Positions 17,749-25,824 of a stretch of 64,000 bases of DNA are shown here, piece after piece. Position 1 is the stretch's first letter, and each line of letters opens with the position of its first letter. The notes below the pieces were generated by a model. That model was not told the DNA's origin and ran no database searches. It was given only the letters and a program-made list of their open reading frames with translations. The translations under genes and the position numbers were made by a program. The DNA lies in assembly GCA_963644855.1 (NCBI GenBank), contig CAVIQL010000010.1, positions 1 through 64,000 on the forward strand. The letters are read 5' to 3'. Origin of the DNA: UBA6398 sp963644855 (GTDB lineage Bacteria; Bacteroidota; Bacteroidia; Bacteroidales; Bacteroidaceae).

Positions 17749-17817
17749 TATACGTATCAGTTGTTTTGCAGATTTTTTCTTGCAACACCCGTAACAAATT
17801 CATTTCTGATACGTATA
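17749..17817. ncRNA. Nested inverted repeat, candidate structured RNA or operator
   Basis: A perfect 12-bp inverted repeat TATACGTATCAG (17749-17760) / CTGATACGTATA (17806-17817) encloses TTGTT/AACAA (17761-17765/17793-17797) and TTGCA/TGCAA (17766-17770/17781-17785). The three nested stems could fold as one RNA. A terminator-like hairpin follows at 17841. No coding frame and no named family; RNA status is inference. Confidence 0.4.
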
Positions 17818-17840
17818 TACCCACGAAGAGGCATTAAAAG

Positions 17841-17872
17841 AGAGTTGCGACGCCGCGAAACTCTTCTTTTTT
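17841..17872 (+). terminator. Terminator-like hairpin upstream of the beta-barrel gene
   Basis: AGAGTT-GCG (17841-17849) pairs with CGC and AACTCT (17854-17856, 17859-17864) and is followed by TCTTTTTT. No plus-strand gene lies upstream, so it would end a non-coding transcript such as the candidate at 17749. Confidence 0.5.
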
Positions 17873-17873
17873 A

Positions 17874-17881
17874 TATATTTG
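17874..17881 (+). promoter_or_regulatory. -7 box of the beta-barrel gene
   Basis: TATATTTG, 33 nt before the start at 17915, overlapping the end of the T-run of the hairpin just upstream. Confidence 0.5.
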
Positions 17882-17914
17882 CAATCAGATATTAATATAT
17901 AATTGTTTTTTACA

Positions 17915-18535
17915 ATGAAAAAATTGTTTTTTGCCCTAATTGCCGCGCTCATGATAGGCGGCGCAACAACCGCAAGCGCACAGATAAACTTCGGCGTAGT
18001 AGGCGGTTTGAACGTTTCAAAGCTTTCGTATGACCGCAGCACGCTCTTTGATTCAGAAAATCGCGCAGGCTGGTTCATAGGTCCCAAGATGTGGGTGAAA
18101 GTTCCCATTGTAGGACTCGGCATTAACGCAGCTTTGGAATACAATCAGCGTCGTCTTTACGGCGAAGTCAAGAACTCCGACGGCACAATCTCAAAAGCCG
18201 ACTACTACAAATCGATTGAAATTCCCATCAACGTGCGCTATAGCATTGGACTCGCATCACTCGCTTCGATATATGCCGAGACAGGACCGCAGTTCGGCTT
18301 CACGGTGGGCAACAAAACACCTTCGGAAATCGTGAAATTCAAATCGTCCAACGTAACATGGAACGTAGGACTCGGCGTGCGCCTTGTAAACCATCTTGAA
18401 ATCGGCGCTGCCTACAACATTGCCCTTAGCAATTTCGGCGATATCCATATCCCCGTGATTTCCGAAGTAACCAAAAATGCCAAGAGCGATTTCAAGACAA
18501 ACTCCTGGCAGATTTCGGCAGCCTATATCTTCTAA
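17915..18535 (+). CDS. Outer-membrane beta-barrel protein (PorT/OMP_b-brl-like)
   Basis: 206 residues from ATG 17915 (MKKLFFALIAALMIGGATTASA, cleavage before QINFGVVGG); an upstream TTG is ignored. After the signal the protein is alternating beta strands: INFGVVGGLNVSKLSYD, GLGINAALEYNQRRLYGEV, SIEIPINVRYSIGL, SIYAETGPQFGFTV, VTWNVGLGVRLVNHLEIGAAYNIALSNFG, and a final aromatic strand SWQISAAYIF typical of BAM substrates. Small eight-stranded OMP_b-brl barrels of this type are common in Bacteroidales; ligand unknown. Own promoter at 17874 and a terminator at 18561 that overlaps the next gene's promoter. Confidence 0.88.
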   Translation: MKKLFFALIAALMIGGATTASAQINFGVVGGLNVSKLSYDRSTLFDSENRAGWFIGPKMWVKVPIVGLGINAALEYNQRRLYGEVKNSDGTISKADYYKSIEIPINVRYSIGLASLASIYAETGPQFGFTVGNKTPSEIVKFKSSNVTWNVGLGVRLVNHLEIGAAYNIALSNFGDIHIPVISEVTKNAKSDFKTNSWQISAAYIF

Positions 18536-18560
18536 CAAAAATACAAGACCCCATACCACG

Positions 18561-18603
18561 CTATCCTCTCGGCATTGCAACGGCAAGTCGAGAGGATAGT
18601 TTT
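18561..18603 (+). terminator. Terminator of the beta-barrel gene, overlapping the next promoter
   Basis: Perfect 10-bp stem CTATCCTCTC (18561-18570) / GAGAGGATAG (18590-18599), then only TTTT. Its 3' arm and T-run are also part of the -7 box of the following gene. Confidence 0.75.
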
Positions 18604-18604
18604 G
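18575..18604 (+). promoter_or_regulatory. Promoter of the tricorn-like protease gene
   Basis: TTG (18575-18577), 19-bp gap, TAGTTTTG (18597-18604). The -33 lies in the loop and the -7 in the 3' arm of the terminator hairpin. Start codon 22 nt downstream. Confidence 0.65.
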
Positions 18605-18626
18605 AAATTCAACATACAAAAAAGAT

Positions 18627-21600
18627 ATGAAAAGGTTTTTTCTGCTACTATTTGCAATTGTCGCAGTGATTTCCTCGAATGCCAAAGAAACGCGACGCTG
18701 GATACGTTCCAACGCAATCTCACCCGACGGCTCCCAAATAGCATTTGTTTATCACGGCGACATATTTGTTGTGCCCACAAGCGGCGGAACAGCACGACAA
18801 ATCACCAGCAATTCTGCCTATGATACCGACCCCGCATGGTCGAAAGACGGAAAACTCATCGCTTTCTCCTCTGACCGCCTCGGAGGATTTGACGTCTACG
18901 TAACATCAGCCGAAGGCGGCACGCCCAAACGCCTTACCACCAATTCTGCAAACGAGCGTGTAACGGCTTTTCTCGATGACGGGCGAATACTCTACCGCTC
19001 ATATTATATGCCAACCGCCGAAGACGGAATCTTTCCCGGACACTTCGCGCAAATATACTCTGTTGATACCACCGCCTCGCGTCCCAAGAAATTCTCGGAG
19101 CTATATATGGCAGAAATTTCGGTGAACAAAAACGGCGATGTGCTATACCAGGATAAAAAAGGTATGGAAGACACTTGGCGAAAACACCACACATCGCCAG
19201 TTACACGCGACATTTGGCTCACAACACTCGACCCCGCAAAACGCACATACAAGAAACTTTCAGACTATGACGGAGAATGTCTCAACCCTTGTTGGGCACC
19301 CGACGGAAAAAGCTACTACTATCTTGAAGAAAGCTCGGGCTCGCTCAACGTTTGGAAGAGAAATATTGACGGAAGCGGCAAAAAACAAATCACATTCTTC
19401 AAGAAAAATCCAGTGCGTTACCTTTCGGTGGCAAACAACGGACAAATGAGCTTCAGTTATAACGGTGATCTCTACACAATGCGCGAGGGAGGAGAACCAC
19501 AACCCGTTGACATAAAAATAATATCCGACAACACCCACTCCGACCACGTTACAACCACAATAAATAGCGGCGGAATAAGCAGCGTGTCGCTTAGCAAAGA
19601 CGAAAAACTCATTGCCTTCATCGCAAGAGGCGAAGTATACGTAACCACACCCGACTACGAAACCACAAAACGCATTACCAACACTCCCTGCTCCGAAGCA
19701 AACGTATCGATATCCCCCGATGGAAAAACTCTGGTGTATGACAGCGAGCGCAATGGCGTTTGGGGAATATACAAAACCACTATGCCGCGAAAAGAAGACG
19801 AGAGTTTTGTTTACGCAAAGGAGTTGAAAGAAGAACCACTTATTACTGGCAGCGAAGCATACTATGAACCGTGCTTTTCACCCGACGGCAAAAAAATAGC
19901 ATATTGGGCAAATCGCACCGAATTGCGCGTTTACGACATCGCAAGCAAGACTTCGCGCACTGTACTCCCCGCAAAAGACAATTATTCCTACTCCGATTTT
20001 GATTTATACTACGAATGGTCGCCAAACAGTAAGTATCTTTTGGCTTCATATATGGCAAACGGCGGCTGGAATAACCAAGACGTTGCGCTGGTATACGCCG
20101 ATGGTTCAAAAGTAATCGATCTCACCGAAAGCGGATATACAGACAATCGTGGGCATTGGGCACTTGGTGGAAAGGCTGTGGCTTTTGCGAGCGACCGAGA
20201 CGGTTATCGCAACCACGGAAGTTGGGGAACGCAAAGAGATGTATACCTTATGTTTCTCGACCAAGAGGCTTACGACCGTTTTAAAATGAACAAAGAGGAA
20301 CGGGCACGCTATGATGAGGCAAAGAAAAAGCTTGAAGAGGACAAGAAAAAGAAGGACGACGAAAAGAAAGACGATTCCAAAGACAAGAAAAAAGACAAAA
20401 AATCCAAGAAGTCGGACAAGAAAGAAACAGCAAAGGACAAGAAAGATGACAAGTTGGCTGACAAAAAAGACGAAAAGGCAAAGAACGACAGCGTTGAGGA
20501 TTTCAAACTTCTTCTTGAGGGACGCGAAGACCGCATAGAGCGTCTAACAATGGCGTCTTCCTATCTTGGCGATTTTGTTCTCAACACCGAGGGCACAAAG
20601 ATTTATTATATTGCGCAATATGCCACAAGTTGCGACATTCATGTGCGTGATCTCGAAGAGGGAAGCGATCGTATTGCAGTTCCCGACTTTGGCTTTTCGG
20701 ACTTCACGCTATCTGCCGACGGCAAGAACGTTTATGCGGGCGGCAGAAAGATACGTAAGGTTTCTCTTGACAATGGTAATCAGAAATTCTTGGAGTTCAA
20801 AGCCGACTACGACTATAAGATTACGGAGGAGAACGCTTACATTTTCGAACATGTGGTAAACCTATTGAAAGAGAAGTTCTATCGTGCCGACATGGGCGGA
20901 GTTGATTGGGACGGATATGCAAAGAATTACCGCGAGTTCGTTGCTGATATCGACAACAAGTATGATATGGAAGAAATGCTCAGCGAAATGTTGGGCGAGC
21001 TCAATGCTTCTCACACCGGTGCACGATATCGTGGAACGAGTGCCGAACTTACCACTGCCAACCTCGGAGCATTTTTCGACGAAAACTATGAGGGCGCCGG
21101 ACTAAAGATTAAAGAAATCATCAAGCAAGGACCTCTCGACTTCATTGGCAGCAAAATAAAAGAAGGTGATGTGGTTACAAAAATAAACGGCAAGCCCATC
21201 GAGAAAAACAAAGACTATTTCCCGTTGCTCGCAGGGCTTTCGGGCAAACATACATTGCTCACGCTCACCAACGCAAAGGGTAAGGGAGAATATGAACAGG
21301 ACGTAAAACCGGTAGGCCCTGGAACTATCAACGAACTTCTCTACAAGCGTTGGCTCAAAAAGCGCGAAGAAATGGTGGAGAAGTATTCTGGCGGAAAAGT
21401 GGGCTATGTTCACGTGCGGTCAATGAATGCTCCGAGTTTTCGCAAGGTTTTCTCGCGCGTGATGGGCAAGTTGCGCACCAAAGAAGCCCTCGTCGTTGAT
21501 ATTCGAAACAATGGCGGCGGCTGGCTTCACAACGATCTCGGTATATTGTTCAGCGGAAAACTTTTTGCAACCAATGAACCGCGCGGACAGTTCATTGGAA

Positions 21601-21941
21601 ACGACCCCTACATGCGTTGGGTGAAACCTTCCGCGGTAGTTATGAGCCAAAACGACTATTCTAATGCCCATGGTTTCCCATTCATGTACAAAACACTCGG
21701 CATGGGCAAACTCGTAGGTGCGCCTATGGCTGGAACGATGACCGCAGTGTGGTGGGAGACACAGGTTGACGGAGATTTGGTTGTGGGAGTGCCGCAAGTG
21801 GGAGTAAAGGATTTGAAAGGCAACTACCTCGAAAACCAAACGCTTGAGCCCGATGTTGAAGTGATACCCACTCCCGAACAAACGCTCAACGATGACGATG
21901 TGCAGATAAAGCGCGCCGTCGACACACTGCTCGGCAAATAA
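18627..21941 (+). CDS. Tricorn-like S41 peptidase with WD40/TolB-type propeller
   Basis: 1104 residues. Signal peptide MKRFFLLLFAIVAVISSNA, followed by K rather than the Q seen in other exported proteins here. Residues about 25-540 hold TolB/tricorn propeller repeats (ISPDGSQIAFVYHGDIFVV, DPAWSKDGKLIAFSSDRLGGFDVYV, SISPDGKTLVYDSERNGVWGIY). Residues about 560-620 form an extreme Lys/Asp/Glu linker. A second propeller half, a PDZ domain (GAGLKIKEIIKQ, IKEGDVVTKINGKPI) and a C-terminal S41 domain follow. Catalytic candidates: ELNASHTG (Ser-His) and SQNDYSNAHGFPF (nucleophile Ser), with GAPMAGTM. Likely a periplasmic protease degrading peptides fed through the propeller. Monocistronic. Confidence 0.92.
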   Translation: MKRFFLLLFAIVAVISSNAKETRRWIRSNAISPDGSQIAFVYHGDIFVVPTSGGTARQITSNSAYDTDPAWSKDGKLIAFSSDRLGGFDVYVTSAEGGTPKRLTTNSANERVTAFLDDGRILYRSYYMPTAEDGIFPGHFAQIYSVDTTASRPKKFSELYMAEISVNKNGDVLYQDKKGMEDTWRKHHTSPVTRDIWLTTLDPAKRTYKKLSDYDGECLNPCWAPDGKSYYYLEESSGSLNVWKRNIDGSGKKQITFFKKNPVRYLSVANNGQMSFSYNGDLYTMREGGEPQPVDIKIISDNTHSDHVTTTINSGGISSVSLSKDEKLIAFIARGEVYVTTPDYETTKRITNTPCSEANVSISPDGKTLVYDSERNGVWGIYKTTMPRKEDESFVYAKELKEEPLITGSEAYYEPCFSPDGKKIAYWANRTELRVYDIASKTSRTVLPAKDNYSYSDFDLYYEWSPNSKYLLASYMANGGWNNQDVALVYADGSKVIDLTESGYTDNRGHWALGGKAVAFASDRDGYRNHGSWGTQRDVYLMFLDQEAYDRFKMNKEERARYDEAKKKLEEDKKKKDDEKKDDSKDKKKDKKSKKSDKKETAKDKKDDKLADKKDEKAKNDSVEDFKLLLEGREDRIERLTMASSYLGDFVLNTEGTKIYYIAQYATSCDIHVRDLEEGSDRIAVPDFGFSDFTLSADGKNVYAGGRKIRKVSLDNGNQKFLEFKADYDYKITEENAYIFEHVVNLLKEKFYRADMGGVDWDGYAKNYREFVADIDNKYDMEEMLSEMLGELNASHTGARYRGTSAELTTANLGAFFDENYEGAGLKIKEIIKQGPLDFIGSKIKEGDVVTKINGKPIEKNKDYFPLLAGLSGKHTLLTLTNAKGKGEYEQDVKPVGPGTINELLYKRWLKKREEMVEKYSGGKVGYVHVRSMNAPSFRKVFSRVMGKLRTKEALVVDIRNNGGGWLHNDLGILFSGKLFATNEPRGQFIGNDPYMRWVKPSAVVMSQNDYSNAHGFPFMYKTLGMGKLVGAPMAGTMTAVWWETQVDGDLVVGVPQVGVKDLKGNYLENQTLEPDVEVIPTPEQTLNDDDVQIKRAVDTLLGK

Positions 21942-21963
21942 ACAATTCTATATAATATCGCCG

Positions 21964-22014
21964 AAATCCCAAGGCTTGCGACAATCGCGTCGAGCCTTGG
22001 GATTTTCTTTTTTC
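21964..22014 (+). terminator. Terminator of the tricorn-like gene
   Basis: 13-bp stem AAATCCCAAGGCT (21964-21976) / AGCCTTGGGATTT (21993-22005), then TCTTTTTT. Confidence 0.9.
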
Positions 22015-22046
22015 CCCACACATTACGACCTATTTCCATTCCCCCA

Positions 22047-22170
22047 AAAACAACAAGGCATCTTGTAAAAATAATAACCGATATTTTTTAAACAATGTCC
22101 GACCTTTTTTAAAAAATATCGGACATTAGAAAAACCATCTCCTATATCGTTTTTACGACATATAATATAA
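22047..22170. repeat. Three-box 21-bp-period intergenic element, copy 6
   Basis: Boxes AATAACCGATATT (22073-22085), AATGTCCGACCTT (22094-22106), AATATCGGACATT (22115-22127). Left end GGCATCTTGTAAAAATA. The right side continues with TATATCGTTTTTACGACATA, the beginning of a truncated Y module. The rest of the gap to 22394 holds nothing recognisable. Confidence 0.92.
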
Positions 22171-22394
22171 GTGGTACGAAATGGCTATTCCGCCCTATTT
22201 TGTCCCTTTTCTGATAGCCGAAAAAAGGAAAAGAAACAACAAAAGCATTTTTTAACTTACACACCAGCCTCGTTATGTGCAAAACACCGCGAAAAGCTTT
22301 TATAGCCGCCGTTGCAGGATTTTAAAATATTGTTTATTTCTACGTCGAAACCCATTCTTCCAAAGCTATGTTGTTCATTTTGACCAACTTTTTC

Positions 22395-22425
22395 TTGGCT
22401 GTCTGAATATAATTACATATCTTTG
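22395..22425 (+). promoter_or_regulatory. rlpA promoter, nearly leaderless
   Basis: TTG (22395-22397), 20-bp gap, TATCTTTG (22418-22425). The expected start near 22430 leaves about 3 nt before the ATG at 22433. Confidence 0.7.
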
Positions 22426-22432
22426 CAAACGT

Positions 22433-23029
22433 ATGAGGAAAACTGAAGACTATAATCTTGTAAAGAAACTGATAATACTGCCAGTATTATTAATTCTATC
22501 AGTCGTCTGCGCTCACGCACAGGAAATCGGAAAAGCCACATACTATTCCCATCGCCTGCATGGCGCAAGAATGAGCGACGGCTCCAAATATCACCGCGAC
22601 AGCATGACGTGCGCACACAAAACATATCCATTGGGAACTACACTAAAAGTGAAGAATCTCACAAACGATAAGGAAGTGTACGTAAAAGTAACCGACCGCG
22701 GGCCATTTGGACACCAAAGAATTATCGACCTATCCTATGCCGCAGCCAAAGAGCTCGACATCATTCGCAGCGGAATAGGAAATGTGCAAGTAGAAAAGGT
22801 TGACCCTTGGATACCATTCTGTAACGAACAATATTCAAGCGTTCCGCAATTGAAACTCACCGACCCCAACACAGGCGAATACGTAACACTCGCCGAAGCA
22901 AAGGCTGTGAAAGATGCAGAATTGGAACAGAAATCACGCAAAATAGCCGTGGCAAAACTTCCAAAGGTAAAGAAACCCGAACCACGCTATCGCATTATGC
23001 GCAACGTGCTCTCGGCAAAAAGCAAATAA
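22433..23029 (+). CDS. rlpA: RlpA-like septal-ring/lytic transglycosylase protein
   Basis: 198 residues from ATG 22433; the frame is open further upstream but the promoter at 22395-22425 excludes earlier starts. Signal peptide ending VVCAHA before QEIGKATYYSH. The double-psi beta-barrel of RlpA follows: GKATYYSHRLHGARMSDGSKYH, MTCAHKTYPLGTTLKVKNL, VYVKVTDRGPFGHQRIIDLSYAAAKEL, keeping the Asp/His pair of the DPBB active site. A Lys-rich C-terminal tail replaces the SPOR domain found in Proteobacteria. RlpA proteins cleave denuded peptidoglycan strands. Single gene, terminated at 23058-23107. Confidence 0.92.
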   Translation: MRKTEDYNLVKKLIILPVLLILSVVCAHAQEIGKATYYSHRLHGARMSDGSKYHRDSMTCAHKTYPLGTTLKVKNLTNDKEVYVKVTDRGPFGHQRIIDLSYAAAKELDIIRSGIGNVQVEKVDPWIPFCNEQYSSVPQLKLTDPNTGEYVTLAEAKAVKDAELEQKSRKIAVAKLPKVKKPEPRYRIMRNVLSAKSK

Positions 23030-23057
23030 GCGGCAAACTTTTCAACAAGCAATGCAA

Positions 23058-23107
23058 TAGAAACAATAAAGGCGACAACCACGCGGTTATCGCCTTTATT
23101 GTTTCTA
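23058..23107. terminator. Bidirectional terminator between rlpA and the small membrane protein gene
   Basis: Perfect 18-bp arms beginning TAGAAACAATAAAGGCGA (23058-23075) and ending TCGCCTTTATTGTTTCTA (23090-23107), with an inner AACC/GGTT. Convergent genes end on both sides (23029 and 23172). Confidence 0.92.
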
Positions 23108-23171
23108 TAAGCCCGCCACAAAATTTTCCTACGCAATTGTGGAGGTACAATATAATATGTCAAAAAAACAC

Positions 23172-23474
23172 TCAGCCACGTTTGCGGCAACTATTGCAAG
23201 CTAAAGCCGCCCAAACCAAAAGTAGCAACATCACAAACAGATTTCCGGCAGAACATACCAGCATACCTATCGCCGCCGACGCATTAAGAATGCGCAAAGC
23301 ACGGCGAGGACTCACTTTCTCTTCGAGAAGATAAGAATACAACTGAGCAAGTTTCACCACAGGTCGGCTGCCCAAAACAAAATTCGCAACGCTGTTTCTA
23401 AGATTCTTGAAATATGTGCCGCGCAAAACGTTAGCACCAGTATTTGATAGGGTAAAAGTCATTTCTTTTCTCAT
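23172..23474 (-). CDS. Small putative membrane protein
   Basis: 100 residues, not recognised. The first 60 residues are polar and basic (GTYFKNLRNSVANFVLGSRP, EEKVSPRRALRILNAS); residues about 65-92 form one strongly hydrophobic segment (AAIGMLVCSAGNLFVMLLLLVWAALAC), then CNSCRKRG. A start five codons later (Met5, 23462) is also possible. It lies 61 nt downstream of the WYL regulator on the same strand and ends before the bidirectional terminator, so the two may be co-transcribed. Support is from length, position and terminator. Confidence 0.5.
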   Translation of the reverse strand: MRKEMTFTLSNTGANVLRGTYFKNLRNSVANFVLGSRPVVKLAQLYSYLLEEKVSPRRALRILNASAAIGMLVCSAGNLFVMLLLLVWAALACNSCRKRG

Positions 23475-23535
23475 TTCGTTTCGATTTTATCGTTGTTTAC
23501 GATGCAAAAGAACCGAAACGTGATGACAATCTGCG

Positions 23536-24444
23536 TCAATGAGAAAATTTAAGTGTTAAATCAGCAGATTTTTCTTTGAGAAAAGCGATAAACTTAGCCG
23601 ATTTCGTTACTTCGATGTCGCTAAAAAGTCCGAACACAAAGCGCATCGCACCAAGATAACTGCATACCTTGTCGCGAAAAACCGATATCCCATCAGTTGA
23701 AAGGCTCACAAATTTGCGCGTCTGCGGATATTCTTCACACAACAACGCAGCAGCGCGGGACGAAAGACGCATCTCGATTTCGTCTATAGGCACACCAGTA
23801 AAACCAAAAGCGTCGGTATAGATATTTTCGTGCTTCGGCTCAGAAATCCACTTCACATCAAGTAACTTTACTTCGCCTATCCGCGCAATTTTGAACGTTT
23901 TGTTTTCGCCCGTACTTATTTCAAAACATCTTATATCGTCATTCGAATTTATAAAACGGTATGGTTCCACAATTCTGTCGCTAATGCTTTCGCCACGAAG
24001 CGAACGATAAGATTTCAATACCACAGTGAGGCGTTGCTTTATGGCTTCATAGAGCAACGAAGTGTTGTTGGCAAGTTGCTGATCTGTGTCATGGTTTTCA
24101 AGAATGCGGTAATTGTAAATTCGGTCGAGCTTTCTTTTTAGGTTTTTAATCTGTGTGCTGTTGTCGTTGACCGATGAAAGAATTTGCGCAATGGTTGCTG
24201 CTTCATCTTCGCCAAACATTATGCTTCCGGTTATCTTACGAAAAAACGGTGAGTTGCGGTCTATGTGATAAACATCTCGGTCGTGGGAGACAATAAATCC
24301 CATTTGTTTAAACGCAGAAAGGTAACGGTAAATCGAACGTGGGTTCAAATCGAGTTTCTCTGCTACTTGGGAAATACTTAGACTTGTATTTCCGGCAAGC
24401 AGTGCCATAAGTTTTAGTTGACGTTCGAGTTTATTTAGCTCCAT
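23536..24444 (-). CDS. WYL-domain transcriptional regulator
   Basis: 302 residues. N-terminal winged helix-turn-helix of the DeoR/HTH_11 type (LERQLKLMALLAGN, SISQVAEKLDLNPRSIYRYLSAFKQMGF, residues 6-52), then a WYL-like domain (about 135-215: TVVLKSYRS, DRIVEPYRFINSNDDIRCFEI, KTFKIARIGEVKLLD) and a C-terminal WCX-like extension. WYL proteins sense small ligands or nucleic acids. Divergent from the GH43 gene with only 125 bp between the two start codons, so it may control that gene; this is inference from position. Confidence 0.85.
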   Translation of the reverse strand: MELNKLERQLKLMALLAGNTSLSISQVAEKLDLNPRSIYRYLSAFKQMGFIVSHDRDVYHIDRNSPFFRKITGSIMFGEDEAATIAQILSSVNDNSTQIKNLKRKLDRIYNYRILENHDTDQQLANNTSLLYEAIKQRLTVVLKSYRSLRGESISDRIVEPYRFINSNDDIRCFEISTGENKTFKIARIGEVKLLDVKWISEPKHENIYTDAFGFTGVPIDEIEMRLSSRAAALLCEEYPQTRKFVSLSTDGISVFRDKVCSYLGAMRFVFGLFSDIEVTKSAKFIAFLKEKSADLTLKFSH

Positions 24445-24569
24445 TCCGTAATATTTTGGCGTATAATGTTTTTTTCAGCAAACAAATTAGATGTAATCTG
24501 ACTATTATTGCTAATTTTACAATCAAAATTAACTATAATCTTTCGGATAGCAATCAAAACAAACGATAT

Positions 24570-25517
24570 ATGAGAACTACTTTTTTTTCGTTGCTTGCAA
24601 TTTTGCTGACAATCAGTGCTGCGGCACAAACTCATATTCCTGCTTCGCAGATTCATTGCCGTGATCCGTTTATAACGGTAGACAAGGCTAACGGCGAGTA
24701 TTATCTTATAGTTTCAAAGCGAGGTCCTGAAAACGCAAGGCTTTTTGCTTACAAAAGCAAGGACCTTGAATATTGGGACGAGGCTGGATATGTTTACCAC
24801 ATGCCCGAAGGTTATAAATGTCCCGACGATTGGTGGGCACCAGATACGTATTTCTACAACGGCAAATACTATTGTTTTGTAACGGTAAGCAACCACGCCA
24901 AAGGAATAATGCGCGGAACCACAGTTTTACGCTCTGATAATGGTCCGCTTGGCCCTTACAAAAACATTATTCCCGACAAACGTTTGTTTATCACACCTCC
25001 CGGAATGCAATGTCTCGATGGTTCGCTCTATGTTGACAAAGAAGGCGAGCCGTGGGTGGTATTTAGTGTGGAATGGAACGGACCTAATGTGGTTGACAGC
25101 ATCGGAGAAATTTGGTGTCAGCGGTTAAACAAAAATCTTGACGGCACAGTGGGCGATCCGCAGCGTTTGTTCCGCACCATCGATGCGCCATGGGCGAGAG
25201 AAGCAAGCGGGAAAGCCATCGTAACCGACGCCCCGTTTATTTGGAACGACGAAAAGAGCGGAAACCTGCTGATGTTGTGGTCGAGTTTCGCGCCCAAATA
25301 TGCCGTAGGTCAGGCGGTGTCGGCTTCGGGAAAGGTTACCGGTCCGTGGGTGCACGACAAAAACATTATTTTCTCAACAAACGGTGGGCATCAAATGGTT
25401 TTCCGAGATTTGAAAGGCAATCTTAAAATATCGTTCCACTCTCCAAACGAGGAGGGAAGCGCACTCACAATTCGCGACATAAGTATAAAAAACGGCAAGT
25501 TCCAACCTGTGAAATAA
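24570..25517 (+). CDS. Secreted GH43-like glycoside hydrolase
   Basis: 315 residues from ATG 24570 (MRTTFFSLLAILLTISAAA, cleavage before QTHIP). Five-bladed propeller features of GH43: HCRDPFITVDKANGEYYLIVS (RDP with the general base Asp), WAPDTYFYNGKYYCFVT, CLDGSLYVDKEGEPWVVFS (pKa-modulating Asp), and VTDAPFIWNDEKSGNLLMLWSS. In many GH43 enzymes the last segment has a Glu as acid; here the position reads Asp. GH43 enzymes act on arabinans, xylans or galactans; substrate not assignable. Divergent from the WYL regulator and convergent with the GH3 gene. Confidence 0.85.
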   Translation: MRTTFFSLLAILLTISAAAQTHIPASQIHCRDPFITVDKANGEYYLIVSKRGPENARLFAYKSKDLEYWDEAGYVYHMPEGYKCPDDWWAPDTYFYNGKYYCFVTVSNHAKGIMRGTTVLRSDNGPLGPYKNIIPDKRLFITPPGMQCLDGSLYVDKEGEPWVVFSVEWNGPNVVDSIGEIWCQRLNKNLDGTVGDPQRLFRTIDAPWAREASGKAIVTDAPFIWNDEKSGNLLMLWSSFAPKYAVGQAVSASGKVTGPWVHDKNIIFSTNGGHQMVFRDLKGNLKISFHSPNEEGSALTIRDISIKNGKFQPVK

Positions 25518-25574
25518 ACAACGGCCTTTGCTCAAAATCCAAGGGCTTTGCGGAAGTTAAATTCCAATGCCAAA

Positions 25575-25663
25575 AATACAATATCCGATATCGTTTTTGC
25601 GATATCGGATATTTTTTAAAAAACAAGCCACATTGTTTAAAAAATAACCGATATTATTTTGCC
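25575..25663. repeat. Three-box 21-bp-period intergenic element, copy 7
   Basis: Boxes GATATCGGATATT (25601-25613), AACAAGCCACATT (25622-25634, degenerate), AATAACCGATATT (25643-25655), period 21. The left flank ATATCCGATATCGTTTTTGC forms an extra palindrome with box 1. Lies between convergent GH43 and GH3 genes. Confidence 0.85.
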
Positions 25664-25765
25664 CTTTGCAATTATCACAAAAACAACATGTTACAACACC
25701 CGAAAAATTCACCGTTTTTCCTCGTTATTTGTCCGAGAAATGACAACGATTTGAGGGGTATGGAA

Positions 25766-25802
25766 ACAAACAATCCCGTCTGCTTTACCGCAGACGGGAT
25801 TG
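25766..25802 (-). terminator. Terminator of the GH3 gene
   Basis: 13-bp stem CAATCCCGTCTGC / GCAGACGGGATTG (25771-25802), followed on the minus strand by TTTGTTT. Confidence 0.88.
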
Positions 25803-25824
25803 CAAGTATTTAGTAAGGGTTTGC

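Noticed and set aside
20281..20538. Frames on both strands within the charged linker of the tricorn-like gene
   Set aside because: They are produced by the low-complexity AAG/GAC repeat; the long frame with propeller and S41 domains is the real gene.
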